Assembly (NCBI GenBank): GCA_009838915.1
Contig: VXQT01000025.1
Span: forward strand, 46,431 to 110,430
Reading direction: 5' to 3'
DNA length: 64,000 nucleotides
From: Chloroflexota bacterium
GTDB taxonomy: Bacteria > Chloroflexota > Dehalococcoidia > Bin125
The notes below the pieces were generated by a model, which worked only from the letters and a program-made list of their open reading frames with translations, was not told the DNA's origin and made no database searches. This document shows, one piece after another, positions 1-7,946 of this stretch (within the stretch, counting starts at the first letter, position 1; each line of letters begins with the position of its first letter). A program made the translations under genes and the position numbers.

Positions 1-63
1 GCCGTTCTCGTGGTAGAAATCGACCTGCTCCTGGGTGATCGTCGGCGCGGCGGCGGTGGTCAT
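1..63 (-). CDS. Phytanoyl-CoA dioxygenase family protein, N-terminal 21 codons only
   Basis: The minus strand opens with ATG at 63 and reads MTTAAAPTITQEQVDFYHEN before leaving the window. The pattern T-x-E-Q-V-x-F-Y-x-E-N-G is the usual opening of PhyH-family Fe(II)/2-oxoglutarate dioxygenases. A GAGGAG ribosome site lies just upstream of the ATG. It diverges from the gamma-glutamyltransferase gene. Only the N-terminus is visible, so the iron ligands cannot be checked and the substrate is unknown. Confidence 0.6.
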   Translation of the reverse strand, partial: MTTAAAPTITQEQVDFYHENG

Positions 64-128
64 GTCTGCTCCTCAAGCATTGTCGATTCACAGGATAGAC
101 ACCGAGATCAGAGCGACGCCGGCTTGGT

Positions 129-178
129 CCTCTCCCCCCGCTCCGCGGGGGGAGATGTCCCGCAGGGACAGAGGGGGG
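129..178. repeat. REP-like twin-hairpin element, copy 1
   Basis: Two perfect adjacent inverted repeats are visible: arms CTCCCCCCGC (132-141) and GCGGGGGGAG (145-154) around a 3-nt loop, then TGTCCC (156-161) and GGGACA (165-170) around GCA. A diverged relative lies at about 7005-7074. The arrangement resembles extragenic palindromic elements. It sits between two divergent genes and could also affect transcription or mRNA stability there. Confidence 0.6.
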
Positions 179-204
179 CACCGCCGTTGCCTAGAATGTC
201 CCAC

Positions 205-1839
205 ATGACAAACCTCCCCGAACACCCCTTCCGCTTTGAATCTCGACGCTCGCCCGTGCTCTCGCGCAAGGGCATTGTCGCCAGCAGCCAGCCGCTGGCG
301 TCGCTGGCCGGACTGCGCATCCTGCGCGAGGGCGGCAACGCCGCCGACGCCGCCGTCGGTGCGGCGGCGGCACTGGCGGTGGTCGAGCCGACCTCGACCG
401 GCATCGGCGGCGACTGCTTCTGCCTCTTCTACCGGACCGACGATCAGTCTGTCTCGGCGATGAACGGCAGCGGACGCGCACCGGCGGCGCTGGACCTCGA
501 CGTGGTCGAGCGTTGCGGCGGCTGGGACCGGCAGGGCCCTCACGCAGTCACGGTGCCGGGATCGATCATGGGCTGGCACGACACGGTGTCGCGGTTCGGA
601 CGGATGACGCTTGCCGACGTGCTCCAGCCCGCGATTGAGATCGCCGAAGAGGGCTTCGTGATGACGCCCGCGATCGCTCGGGGCTGGGCTGGTCAGGCCG
701 AGCTGCTGGCGGACACGGGACCGGCCGGCCAGGACCTGCTGCTGGACGGCGCAGCGCCGCGCGCGGGCGAGGTCTGGGTCAACCCGCTGATCGCGAGGGT
801 GATGCGCGAGGTCGCCGAGGGTGGTCCCGACGCCTTCTATCGGGGACCGCCGGCGGAGCGCATCGTCGAGGCGCTGGAGGGGCACGGCGGCGTGATGGCG
901 CTCAGCGATCTCGCCGGTCATTGCTCCACGTTCGACGACGCGATCTCGACGACATACCGACGTCACCGTGTCTGGGAGTGTCCGCCCAACGGTCAGGGGA
1001 TCACCACGCTGATGGCGCTCAACATCCTCGAGGGATTCGAGATCGACCGGCTCGAGGCGCGCTCGCCTGAGGCGCTGCACCTGATCATTGAGTCGCTGCG
1101 CCTGGCCTTCGCCGACGCCCGCGCGCTGGTCGCCGATCCCGCCAAGACCGATGTGCCGATCGACGAGATGCTGAGCAAGGCGTACGCAGCGAAGCGGCGT
1201 CAGTTGATCTGCGAGGATCAGGCGATCGAGCTCGCCTCGTCCGGCTTCCTGCCCGGCAAGTCGGACACGGTGTATCTCTCCACCGCCGACGGCGAGGGCA
1301 ACGCCTGCTCCTTCATCAACTCCAATTACGAAGGTTTCGGCAGTTGCATCGTCCCGAGCCAGTGCGGATTCAGCTTGCAGAATCGTGGCGCAGGATTCGT
1401 GGTCGACGACCCCGACCATCCCAACGCGCTGGCCGGCGGCAAGCGGCCCTACCACACGATTATGCCCTCGATGATCACGCGTCCCGACGGCGGCCTGTTT
1501 GCCAGCTACGGCGTGATGGGCGGCTGGAATCAGCCCCAGGGACAGACGCAGGTGGTCGTCAACCTGCTCGACCGGGGCATGGACGCGCAAACCGCGATCG
1601 ATGCGCCGCGCGTCTCGATGTACGAGGAGCCGCCCAACGGCCGCATCTACGTCGAGGACACGTTCGGCGTCGAGGTGCTCGCGCTTCTGTCCGAGCTGGG
1701 TCATTCTGTGGTACCGGCGTCGGGCGCGATCCGCACCGGCGTCGTGGGCAAGGGCCAGATCATCTACCGGGACCCCGACTCCGGCGTCCTCTGGGGCGGC
1801 AGCGATCCCCGAGCCGACGGCTGCGCCGTCCCGTTGTGA
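205..1839 (+). CDS. Gamma-glutamyltransferase family protein
   Basis: An Ntn-hydrolase of the gamma-glutamyltranspeptidase family, 544 aa. Such enzymes cleave or transfer gamma-glutamyl groups from glutathione-like substrates and mature by autocleavage in front of a catalytic threonine. That residue is probably Thr355 in the motif SDTVYLSTAD, followed by the conserved small-subunit stretch NSNYEGFGS. The large subunit begins with the family pattern A-S-S-Q-P-L-A and then GGNAADAAVGAAAALAVVEP. ATG 205 is chosen because the frame upstream runs through the hairpin repeat; ATG 196, three codons earlier, is an alternative. No clear signal peptide is seen, so a cytoplasmic role, for example in oxidised-substrate catabolism, is possible. 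It converges with the CoA-transferase gene, leaving 8 nt between stops. Confidence 0.93.
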   Translation: MTNLPEHPFRFESRRSPVLSRKGIVASSQPLASLAGLRILREGGNAADAAVGAAAALAVVEPTSTGIGGDCFCLFYRTDDQSVSAMNGSGRAPAALDLDVVERCGGWDRQGPHAVTVPGSIMGWHDTVSRFGRMTLADVLQPAIEIAEEGFVMTPAIARGWAGQAELLADTGPAGQDLLLDGAAPRAGEVWVNPLIARVMREVAEGGPDAFYRGPPAERIVEALEGHGGVMALSDLAGHCSTFDDAISTTYRRHRVWECPPNGQGITTLMALNILEGFEIDRLEARSPEALHLIIESLRLAFADARALVADPAKTDVPIDEMLSKAYAAKRRQLICEDQAIELASSGFLPGKSDTVYLSTADGEGNACSFINSNYEGFGSCIVPSQCGFSLQNRGAGFVVDDPDHPNALAGGKRPYHTIMPSMITRPDGGLFASYGVMGGWNQPQGQTQVVVNLLDRGMDAQTAIDAPRVSMYEEPPNGRIYVEDTFGVEVLALLSELGHSVVPASGAIRTGVVGKGQIIYRDPDSGVLWGGSDPRADGCAVPL

Positions 1840-1847
1840 ACCGACGG

Positions 1848-3182
1848 CTAGCGGCCGCCGCCTGCGGGCGGCTTGTCCGAGAGGGTTCCGTCCTCTATGA
1901 ACGCGTCAATCTCCTCTGACGAGAAGCCCAGCTCCTGGCAGATTGCACGATTGTCGCCGCCGAGCGTCGGCGCGGGCCGCATTTCGGGACGCTCCAGATC
2001 GCTGAAGTCGATTGGGAAGCCGCCGTACTCGTAGACGCCGACGCCGGGTTGATCCCACTCGACGATGAAACCGCGCTCGCGCAGATGGTGCGACTGCATG
2101 AGGTCGCCGTTGGTCAGCACTGGCAACGCCGTGATCTCTGCTGCTTGCAGCCGTTCGCTCAGCTCGAATCGGTCCTGCGTGCGTGTCCACGCGGAGATCA
2201 TCCGGTCCAGCTCGTCGTGATGCGCGAACCGACCGGCGACCGTCTGGTACTGCTTGCGTTCAAGCCGGTGATCGCCGACCAGAGACGTGAAGCGACGCCA
2301 GGCATCGTCGTCCTCGACGGTGATCGCGATCCACATATCCATAGACTCGCGCGCGTCGGGGCGCTCATCGCGACAGCGGTAGACGCCCTGCGGCGCGCAA
2401 TCGCGGGCTCGATTGCCGCGCGTCGGCGGCTGACCGTGTAGGGAGGTTTCGAGCAGCAGCTCGCCGGAGATCGCGGCGTAGGTCTGAAGCTGCGAGAGGT
2501 CGACGAAGCAGCCCTGTCCTGTCTCTTCCCGCTCCCAGAGCGCGGCGAGCACCGCGAAGGTCCCATGCAGTCCGCCGACCGGATCGGGAAAGGCGTGTCC
2601 CATCTTCATCGGTCCGCCCTCGGCGTAGCCGGTCGCCGAGGCCGCGCCCGAGTGCGCCTCCAACACCGGACCGTAGGACACGCGCTGGCGGAACGGGCCG
2701 CTGTGGCCGTAACCGGTGCAAGAAACTGAGATGATGCGCGGGTTCCACTGTTTGACGGTCTCGTAGTCGATGCCCAGGCTCTTGACGCCGCGCGGACTGA
2801 AATTATCGACGATTACATCCGACGCTTCGACCAGCCGCCGCCAGATGCGCTTTCCCGACTCCGTCTTGAGGTCGGCGCAGAGTCCTCGCTTGTTGCGATT
2901 GAGCTTGTTGAAGATCCCAGCCCGATTCCACGGATCCGGCCCCGGCTGGCTCTCGGGAAAAACCGATGCCCGCAGCGTCGGCTCGACCTCTTCGCCGCGC
3001 CGCCAGTCGTCGAGCGCTGCGCGCAGGGAGGGATCGTCGGGCAGCCGGCCGCCCCGGGCCGTGCCCTGCTCGACCTTGATCACGTCCGCGCCGAGGTCGC
3101 CCAGCATCCGGCCAACGAGCGGTCCCGCCCAGGCATAGCCAAACTCGAGCACGCGAATCCCGGAGAGCATGCCTTCAGCCAT
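1848..3182 (-). CDS. CaiB/BaiF family (class III) CoA-transferase
   Basis: 444 aa, full family length. These enzymes move CoA between carboxylic acids, as in formyl-CoA:oxalate CoA-transferase and carnitine CoA-transferase. The N-terminus shows the family signature R-V-L-E-F plus W-A-G-P-L-V-G-R-M-L-G-D-L-G-A-D-V-I-K-V-E; later come NRNKRGLCADLK and the glycine-rich D-P-V-G-G-L-H-G-T stretch. The start overlaps the upstream CoA-transferase stop by 8 nt (ATGGCTGA), implying translational coupling. The two neighbours may form a heteromer or act on related acids; the substrate cannot be read from the sequence. Confidence 0.93.
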   Translation of the reverse strand: MAEGMLSGIRVLEFGYAWAGPLVGRMLGDLGADVIKVEQGTARGGRLPDDPSLRAALDDWRRGEEVEPTLRASVFPESQPGPDPWNRAGIFNKLNRNKRGLCADLKTESGKRIWRRLVEASDVIVDNFSPRGVKSLGIDYETVKQWNPRIISVSCTGYGHSGPFRQRVSYGPVLEAHSGAASATGYAEGGPMKMGHAFPDPVGGLHGTFAVLAALWEREETGQGCFVDLSQLQTYAAISGELLLETSLHGQPPTRGNRARDCAPQGVYRCRDERPDARESMDMWIAITVEDDDAWRRFTSLVGDHRLERKQYQTVAGRFAHHDELDRMISAWTRTQDRFELSERLQAAEITALPVLTNGDLMQSHHLRERGFIVEWDQPGVGVYEYGGFPIDFSDLERPEMRPAPTLGGDNRAICQELGFSSEEIDAFIEDGTLSDKPPAGGGR

Positions 3183-4374
3183 CGTTCGCTCCCAGTTTCA
3201 CCACGCCCGACTCGACCAACCGCGCAATCTCGCTATCCGAGAAACCGGCCCCGGCCAGCACTTCGGTGGAGTGCGCGCCCAGTTCCGGAGCGGCTTGCAA
3301 CGACTCGGGAGCCGAGGGCAACGCGAACGGGATGCCTGGCATCTTTGCCGAGCCACCGAGCGCTTCCGGGTATGCCCAGTACGCCCGCGCCTGGAGCTGT
3401 TCGTCCTCTAGCACTTCGTCCAGCGCGAGCACGGCGCTGGCCGGGACGTGATGCGATTGCAGATGCTCGACGACTTCGGTGCGCGTGCGAGCCATGAGGA
3501 AGGGAGCGAACCGGCCGTCGATTTCTTCGGCCGCGTCGAATCGCAGTCCGGCAGTCGCGTAGCGGGGATCGTTCGCCATCTCGGGCAGATCCAGCGCGAT
3601 GCAGAGGTTGATCCACTGCGCCAGCGTGGGCGCAGCAATGCAGACCGAGCCGTCACGAACCGGCATCAGGGAGACGGGATGATGCGCCTCGGCGTGGCGG
3701 TTGTTGGCGCGGTGCTTGATCCGTCCCTGGTGCGACCACATGACCAGGCTCCACTGATGCGAGGAGGCCATCGCCTCCATCGCGCCCACGTCGACGAGCT
3801 GCCCGCGGCCGGTCGCCCGTCGCGACCAGAGAGCGGCCAGTGCCCCGACGGCGGCTGTCACACCGGCCACATATGTCGCCCACGGTCCAGCGCCCTGCAG
3901 CGGCTCGCGCAGCGGGTCGCCAGTCAAGTAGAGGTATCCCCCGGCTGCCCAGTCGGTCAGGTCGGAGGATCGCCAACCGGCCCACGGTCCGGTCAGTCCG
4001 TACGATGTGGCCGAAACGTGGATCAGCGCTGAACGCGAGGCCCGCGCGATCTCGTCGAACGCCAGCGCTTCCGAAGCATGCATCGAAGTGATGACAATGT
4101 CCGCCGCGTCGAGCAGTCGCGATAGCGCATTGCGCCCCGCTTCGCCGCTCCGATCGAGCGCGATGCCTCGCTTCCAGGCCGAGAGATACTCGAAGGCGGC
4201 GCTGCGCCGCGGCGCGGACGAGGTGAGCAGCGGCGGTCGCGAACGCAGCGCGGAGCCGTGGATCGGCTCAACCAAGGTCACTTCCGCGCCGGCGGTTGCC
4301 AGCAGTCGGCCGCAATAGGATCCGGCGACCGTTTCGCTCAGGTCGAGCACTCGCAGCTTCGACAAGCCCGACAT
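3175..4374 (-). CDS. CaiB/BaiF family (class III) CoA-transferase, second copy
   Basis: 399 aa. The N-terminus reads LRVLDLSETVAGSYCGRLLA, then GAEVTLVEP, a variant of the usual G-A-D-V-I-K-V-E. The middle holds W-A-A-G-G-Y-L-Y-L-T-G-D-P and a conserved G-R-G-Q-L-V-D-V segment. It is shorter and more diverged than the neighbouring copy at 1848-3182 and is not a recent duplicate. It lies 11 nt after the patatin gene and overlaps the next CoA-transferase by 8 nt, so co-transcription is likely. A non-identical pair suggests either a heteromeric enzyme or two steps of one CoA-dependent catabolic route. Confidence 0.9.
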   Translation of the reverse strand: MSGLSKLRVLDLSETVAGSYCGRLLATAGAEVTLVEPIHGSALRSRPPLLTSSAPRRSAAFEYLSAWKRGIALDRSGEAGRNALSRLLDAADIVITSMHASEALAFDEIARASRSALIHVSATSYGLTGPWAGWRSSDLTDWAAGGYLYLTGDPLREPLQGAGPWATYVAGVTAAVGALAALWSRRATGRGQLVDVGAMEAMASSHQWSLVMWSHQGRIKHRANNRHAEAHHPVSLMPVRDGSVCIAAPTLAQWINLCIALDLPEMANDPRYATAGLRFDAAEEIDGRFAPFLMARTRTEVVEHLQSHHVPASAVLALDEVLEDEQLQARAYWAYPEALGGSAKMPGIPFALPSAPESLQAAPELGAHSTEVLAGAGFSDSEIARLVESGVVKLGANDG

Positions 4375-4385
4375 GCGCTCGCCCC

Positions 4386-5264
4386 CTACACCTTCGCCAC
4401 CGGGACGACGCCCTCATAGATGCCGGGCAGCCACTGACCCTCAACGTCGAGCGCCTGGTCGATCATGACCGGCGCCATGTCTTTGGCGGCGGCGTACAGC
4501 TCCTCCACGTCGTCGAACGCACCGAACGATGCGGCTCGCAGGCCCGGTCGCCAGACCACCGTCGGCACTTCCGAGCCAAACTGGTCGATCTCAGCCTTGG
4601 TTCGCTCCTGCACGGCGATCTCCATCGAGCGCATCAGCAGGTCGACCAGACCTCGCGGTTTGTAGGGCGAAGGCTGGACGCCCAGGTCGACTGCCAGCGT
4701 ATGTGTCGCACCCTGAAACAATGCCGTCTCCAGGTCGAGCCCGGAGGAGAGCCCGCCGTCGACGCACCAGTCGCCCTCGAGCCGCACCGGCGGAAACAGT
4801 CCCGGCACGGCAATGGAGGCCATCACCGAGGCCAGCAGTTCACCGCTTGAGACCACGTGCTTGCGACCGCTGGAGAGGCTGGTGGTCACGATGAACATGG
4901 GAATCTCCGTGGCCGACACCTCATCGATGGTGACGTGATGTTTGAACAGTTCGCGCAGGAATCGATTGGAGTACAGCGACGTGCCGCGAGTCAGGAGGTT
5001 GCGACCGATTCTGAGTAAGTTGCGGTGCCAAAGCCGGGTGCTGCGCAGCTCCATCCAGAGCTCGGCCAGTCCGTCGATGTCGTTCGGGTGCAGGGCAAGA
5101 AACGCCCCGTTGACTGCGCCGACAGATGACCCCACGATCAGCTCGGGGCGTACGCCGCGTCGGACGAGTTCCTCGAGAAAGGGCACCTGGACGATTCCGG
5201 AAGCTCCGCCGCCGCTCAGCACGAGTGCCAGGCGCTGCCTGTCGGCGGGTGGGCTCCCGCGCAT
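4386..5264 (-). CDS. Patatin-like phospholipase (RssA-type)
   Basis: 292 aa, typical of bacterial patatins. The oxyanion loop SGGGASG is at residues 17-23, the nucleophile elbow GSSVG has Ser47, and the dyad aspartate is Asp169 in the DGG motif. These enzymes hydrolyse acyl esters of phospholipids or CoA thioesters. No signal peptide, so it acts in the cytoplasm or at the inner membrane face. It starts 2 nt after the VOC-protein stop and lies inside the CoA-metabolism cluster, which makes an acyl-ester or acyl-CoA substrate plausible but unproven. Confidence 0.93.
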   Translation of the reverse strand: MRGSPPADRQRLALVLSGGGASGIVQVPFLEELVRRGVRPELIVGSSVGAVNGAFLALHPNDIDGLAELWMELRSTRLWHRNLLRIGRNLLTRGTSLYSNRFLRELFKHHVTIDEVSATEIPMFIVTTSLSSGRKHVVSSGELLASVMASIAVPGLFPPVRLEGDWCVDGGLSSGLDLETALFQGATHTLAVDLGVQPSPYKPRGLVDLLMRSMEIAVQERTKAEIDQFGSEVPTVVWRPGLRAASFGAFDDVEELYAAAKDMAPVMIDQALDVEGQWLPGIYEGVVPVAKV

Positions 5265-5266
5265 GC

Positions 5267-5701
5267 CTACGCCTGCGGCCGCCGGTCGGGGACGATTTCG
5301 GTGAGAATCCCGTCGGTCGTCTTGGGGTGGAAGAACGAAGCCGTGATTTCGTCGATCGGCCCGCCGAAGTCGATGTACTGCAGTCCGCGCTGCATGAACA
5401 GCTTGGTGTCGCCGACGACATCCGTGGAGCCGTAGCCGAGATGATGCAATCCCGGCCCACGCCGCTCGAGGAATCGTCCGATCCCGCTCTGGTTATCGTC
5501 GGGCAGCAGAATCTCGATCCGCGTCTCGCCCAGGTTGACTTTGACGAAGAAGATCTTCGTCCGCTCGGGTGCGAAGTAGCCGCCCTTTGGATATGGAGTA
5601 CGCTCTGTGTCTCGCTCGAGGCCAAGTTGATCCACGAGCACGGCGAGCGACTCCTCCAGCGTGTGCGCGACGATGCCCACGTGATCGAGATAGGTAATCA
5701 T
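5267..5701 (-). CDS. VOC superfamily protein, methylmalonyl-CoA epimerase-like
   Basis: 144 aa. It begins MITYLDHVGIVAHTLEESL, with H7 as first metal ligand, followed by the second-module motif GPGLHHLGY (H86/H87) and a C-terminal TEIVP (E135). This H...H...E layout and the length match methylmalonyl-CoA epimerases within the glyoxalase/bleomycin-resistance fold. Epimerase function would suit a cluster with a propionyl/acetyl-CoA carboxylase-type protein and CoA-transferases, but no methylmalonyl-CoA mutase is in the window, so the substrate stays open. It lies between the MFS gene and the patatin gene in the same direction. Confidence 0.75.
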   Translation of the reverse strand: MITYLDHVGIVAHTLEESLAVLVDQLGLERDTERTPYPKGGYFAPERTKIFFVKVNLGETRIEILLPDDNQSGIGRFLERRGPGLHHLGYGSTDVVGDTKLFMQRGLQYIDFGGPIDEITASFFHPKTTDGILTEIVPDRRPQA

Positions 5702-5748
5702 GCGTGCTCCAAGCCATGGCCGTTCACTGGCGCCAAGATAATCGACGC

Positions 5749-6978
5749 CTACTGCAGCCTTCTGAGGGTCGGCGAGAAGAGCCCGAAGAGGGCGAGCGCG
5801 CCGAGCAGCATGATCGCGACGACAAACACAGCCAGGCGGATGCCGACCAACTCGGCGACGATGCCGAGCACGAAGACGCCGCCCTGCATGACGGCGAACT
5901 GCATCATCAGCACCGACATCGCGCGCCCGCGATAGGCCGGCTCGGCCTGTTCCTGGATCAGGGCGGACGCCATGGCCATGCGTCCCGACTGGCCGATTCC
6001 CATCAGGATCATGATCGGCAGGCTCAGCCAGATCCAGGGCGAGATCGCCATGCCGAGGATCGAACCGCCAAGGAATACGCCCATCAGGATCAGCAGCTTG
6101 CCGCGGCCGCTGCGACGGAGCGAGGCGATGATCAGGGCGGCCAGGAACGCGCCGATGGCGGAGAAGGTCATGAACAGTGCGGCCAGCGCTGGCCCGGCAT
6201 CGAAGGCGTCCTGGACGAATCCGGGCAAGAGGCCCTGGAAGGGCGTGCCGAGCATAGAAATGAAGAAGGCCAGCAGCAAGATCATGCGCAGTACGCGATG
6301 CCGCGCGATGTAGCGGAAGCCGTCGCCGATGTCGCGGAATGCCTCGCGCACGCCGCCGCGTCCTCGACCGGCCTGGGCCGACACGGCGGGAATCGGCAGC
6401 ATCGTGAGGATCGCCACGGCGTAACAGCCGGCCATGGAGAAGAACGTCACCCCGGCGCCGGCGGTGGCCAGCAGGACGCCGCCGATCAGTGGCGCGCCGA
6501 ACTGCATCATGTTCATCGCCGCCGTGTTCAGCGCAACGCCGTTCATGATTCGCTCGGGCGGCACGATCTCGGAGACCATCGCCTGCCGCGCCGGCACCAT
6601 CAGGGCGACGAGGATGCCCTGGGACACGGACGAGATCAGCAGGTGCCAGAACTCGAGAATGCCCATGATTGCCAGCGTGCCAATCACGAAAGCGTTGAGC
6701 AGGCCGACGAACTGGAAGACCTGCGTCACGGTCTTCTTGGGAAAGCGGTCGGCCAGCACGCCACCGTATGGTCCAAGCAGGAACTGCACGATGCCGCTGA
6801 CCAGCGCGACCAGGCCCACCGCCGCATAGGACTCGGTCAGTTCATAGACCAGAAAGGTGCGCACAAACATCTGCCCGATGGCCGAGTACATCTGGGCCAG
6901 CGTCGAAACGAAGAACCAGCGAAAGGCAGAGTCGCGGAAGGACTCAAAGGTCCGCACTCGCCGTCCAAACACGCGCAT
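5749..6978 (-). CDS. MFS transporter (EntS/MFS_3-like)
   Basis: 409 aa from the chosen start MRVFGRRVRTFES, with about 12 hydrophobic segments. The loop after the second pair carries the MFS motif GGVLADRFPKK. The overall layout, including a VSEIVPPERIMNG stretch after helix 4, is that of the MFS_3 drug/siderophore exporter branch. The frame stays open upstream to 7158, but that part runs through a diverged hairpin element and is not hydrophobic, so I start at 6978. It sits within the minus-strand cluster; the cargo is unknown. Confidence 0.9.
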   Translation of the reverse strand: MRVFGRRVRTFESFRDSAFRWFFVSTLAQMYSAIGQMFVRTFLVYELTESYAAVGLVALVSGIVQFLLGPYGGVLADRFPKKTVTQVFQFVGLLNAFVIGTLAIMGILEFWHLLISSVSQGILVALMVPARQAMVSEIVPPERIMNGVALNTAAMNMMQFGAPLIGGVLLATAGAGVTFFSMAGCYAVAILTMLPIPAVSAQAGRGRGGVREAFRDIGDGFRYIARHRVLRMILLLAFFISMLGTPFQGLLPGFVQDAFDAGPALAALFMTFSAIGAFLAALIIASLRRSGRGKLLILMGVFLGGSILGMAISPWIWLSLPIMILMGIGQSGRMAMASALIQEQAEPAYRGRAMSVLMMQFAVMQGGVFVLGIVAELVGIRLAVFVVAIMLLGALALFGLFSPTLRRLQ

Positions 6979-7004
6979 CGGCGGCTCGGCGACGCGGGCC
7001 GAGC

Positions 7005-7074
7005 CCCCGGCCCCCTGCGTACGCAGGGGCTGGCGCTGCGGCATCTCCGCCCGCTCTGCGGGGGGAGAGAGGAG
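7005..7074 (-). repeat. REP-like element, copy 2 (diverged)
   Basis: Read on the minus strand this 70-bp GC-rich stretch shares the layout of the element at 129-178: a CCTCTC-CCCCCCGC arm, a GGAGATG spacer, CCGCAG, then a G-run. The arms are degenerate, and a second palindrome CCCCTGCG-TA-CGCAGGGG is present. It separates the J-domain fusion gene from the MFS gene. Confidence 0.5.
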
Positions 7075-7147
7075 GGCTTGAGAAGCAGCAGGCGTCCGGT
7101 AGTCGTGCTGGCGGGCGCGTCGCACGACAATGGAGTCGGAAGGCGGC

Positions 7148-7939
7148 CTAACCGCCATAGTGCCATCCGGTGTAGAGCGAGGTCAGCGGGCCCTCGTCGA
7201 TCGGCAGCGCATCGCCGTCGAAGACGCGGCAGAGTGCGAGCACGTGCTCACCGATCGGAATGAACTGCTGGGCCTCGGCGGCGACCCAGGCGAGGGAGTC
7301 GTCCAGCACCGGCGCGCCGGCCTCGAGCGAGGGATGCTCGAGTCGTTGATATGCGACGCCGCGCATCTTGTCGGGCGCGGCGAACTCGGCCGAGCGGCCC
7401 TCGATCTTGGAGGGGTCGGAGGGCTGCAGGAAGCGCGCGGCGAGGTCCATACCCGACTCTGGCAGCAGGCTGACCGTGAGCTGCCGCGTCTCGCGCAGGT
7501 TGCGCAACGAAGTCGCGTCGCGCTCGAAGGAGACGCAGAGGATGCGCGGCTTGAACGAGACCTGCATCACCCAGTCGGCGACCATTGCGTTCGCCGTTCC
7601 TTCTGACGTCACGGTGCCGATCACGTAGATGCCATATGGCAGATGCTGCAGTGCGGAGCGAATCCGCGCATCGCGCCGCCGTTCCCGCGGACTGAGCGCG
7701 CGATCCCGCGCCTGCGGCTCGAACTCGATCTCCACCGTCGGCGTGTCCGAGCCGAGCAACAGGTCGATCGCGGCGTTCAGTTCCAGCATCCTTACGCCGG
7801 CAGCGTCGTCGTCAGGGTTGGCGTCGGGATGGTAGATGCGAGCGAGCCGCCGGTAGCGGTCGCGGATCGTGTCGCGGTCTGCGCTCACGCCGACGCCGAG
7901 CAACGCTGCAGCGTCGGCCGGCGTACTCGGAATCGGCAT
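7148..7939 (-). CDS. J-domain fused to flavin reductase-like (FMN-binding split barrel) domain
   Basis: 263 aa. Residues about 7-60 form a short DnaJ-type J-domain with helix II RDRYRRLARIY and the diagnostic HPD at 37-39. From about residue 78 the sequence changes to a flavin reductase domain: LQHLPYGIYVIGT, then MVADWVMQVSF and P-R-I-L-C-V-S-F-E-R, as in FMN-binding NAD(P)H:flavin oxidoreductases. The start at 7939 gives 7 nt after the S9 peptidase stop; an in-frame start at 7987 would overlap that gene by 41 nt. J-domains recruit Hsp70 partners, and fusion to a flavin reductase is not a combination I know. The reductase domain probably serves a flavin-dependent oxygenase; no such partner is adjacent. 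Confidence 0.85.
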   Translation of the reverse strand: MPIPSTPADAAALLGVGVSADRDTIRDRYRRLARIYHPDANPDDDAAGVRMLELNAAIDLLLGSDTPTVEIEFEPQARDRALSPRERRRDARIRSALQHLPYGIYVIGTVTSEGTANAMVADWVMQVSFKPRILCVSFERDATSLRNLRETRQLTVSLLPESGMDLAARFLQPSDPSKIEGRSAEFAAPDKMRGVAYQRLEHPSLEAGAPVLDDSLAWVAAEAQQFIPIGEHVLALCRVFDGDALPIDEGPLTSLYTGWHYGG

Positions 7940-7946
7940 CGTCTGC

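Noticed and set aside
88..1704. A 538-codon open frame antisense to the gamma-glutamyltransferase gene.
   Set aside because: No conserved motifs, Arg/His-rich shadow composition, and the plus strand carries a clear enzyme.
5704..7263. A 519-codon plus-strand open frame across the MFS gene.
   Set aside because: Gln/His/Asp-rich antisense shadow of a membrane protein; the minus strand has conserved MFS motifs.
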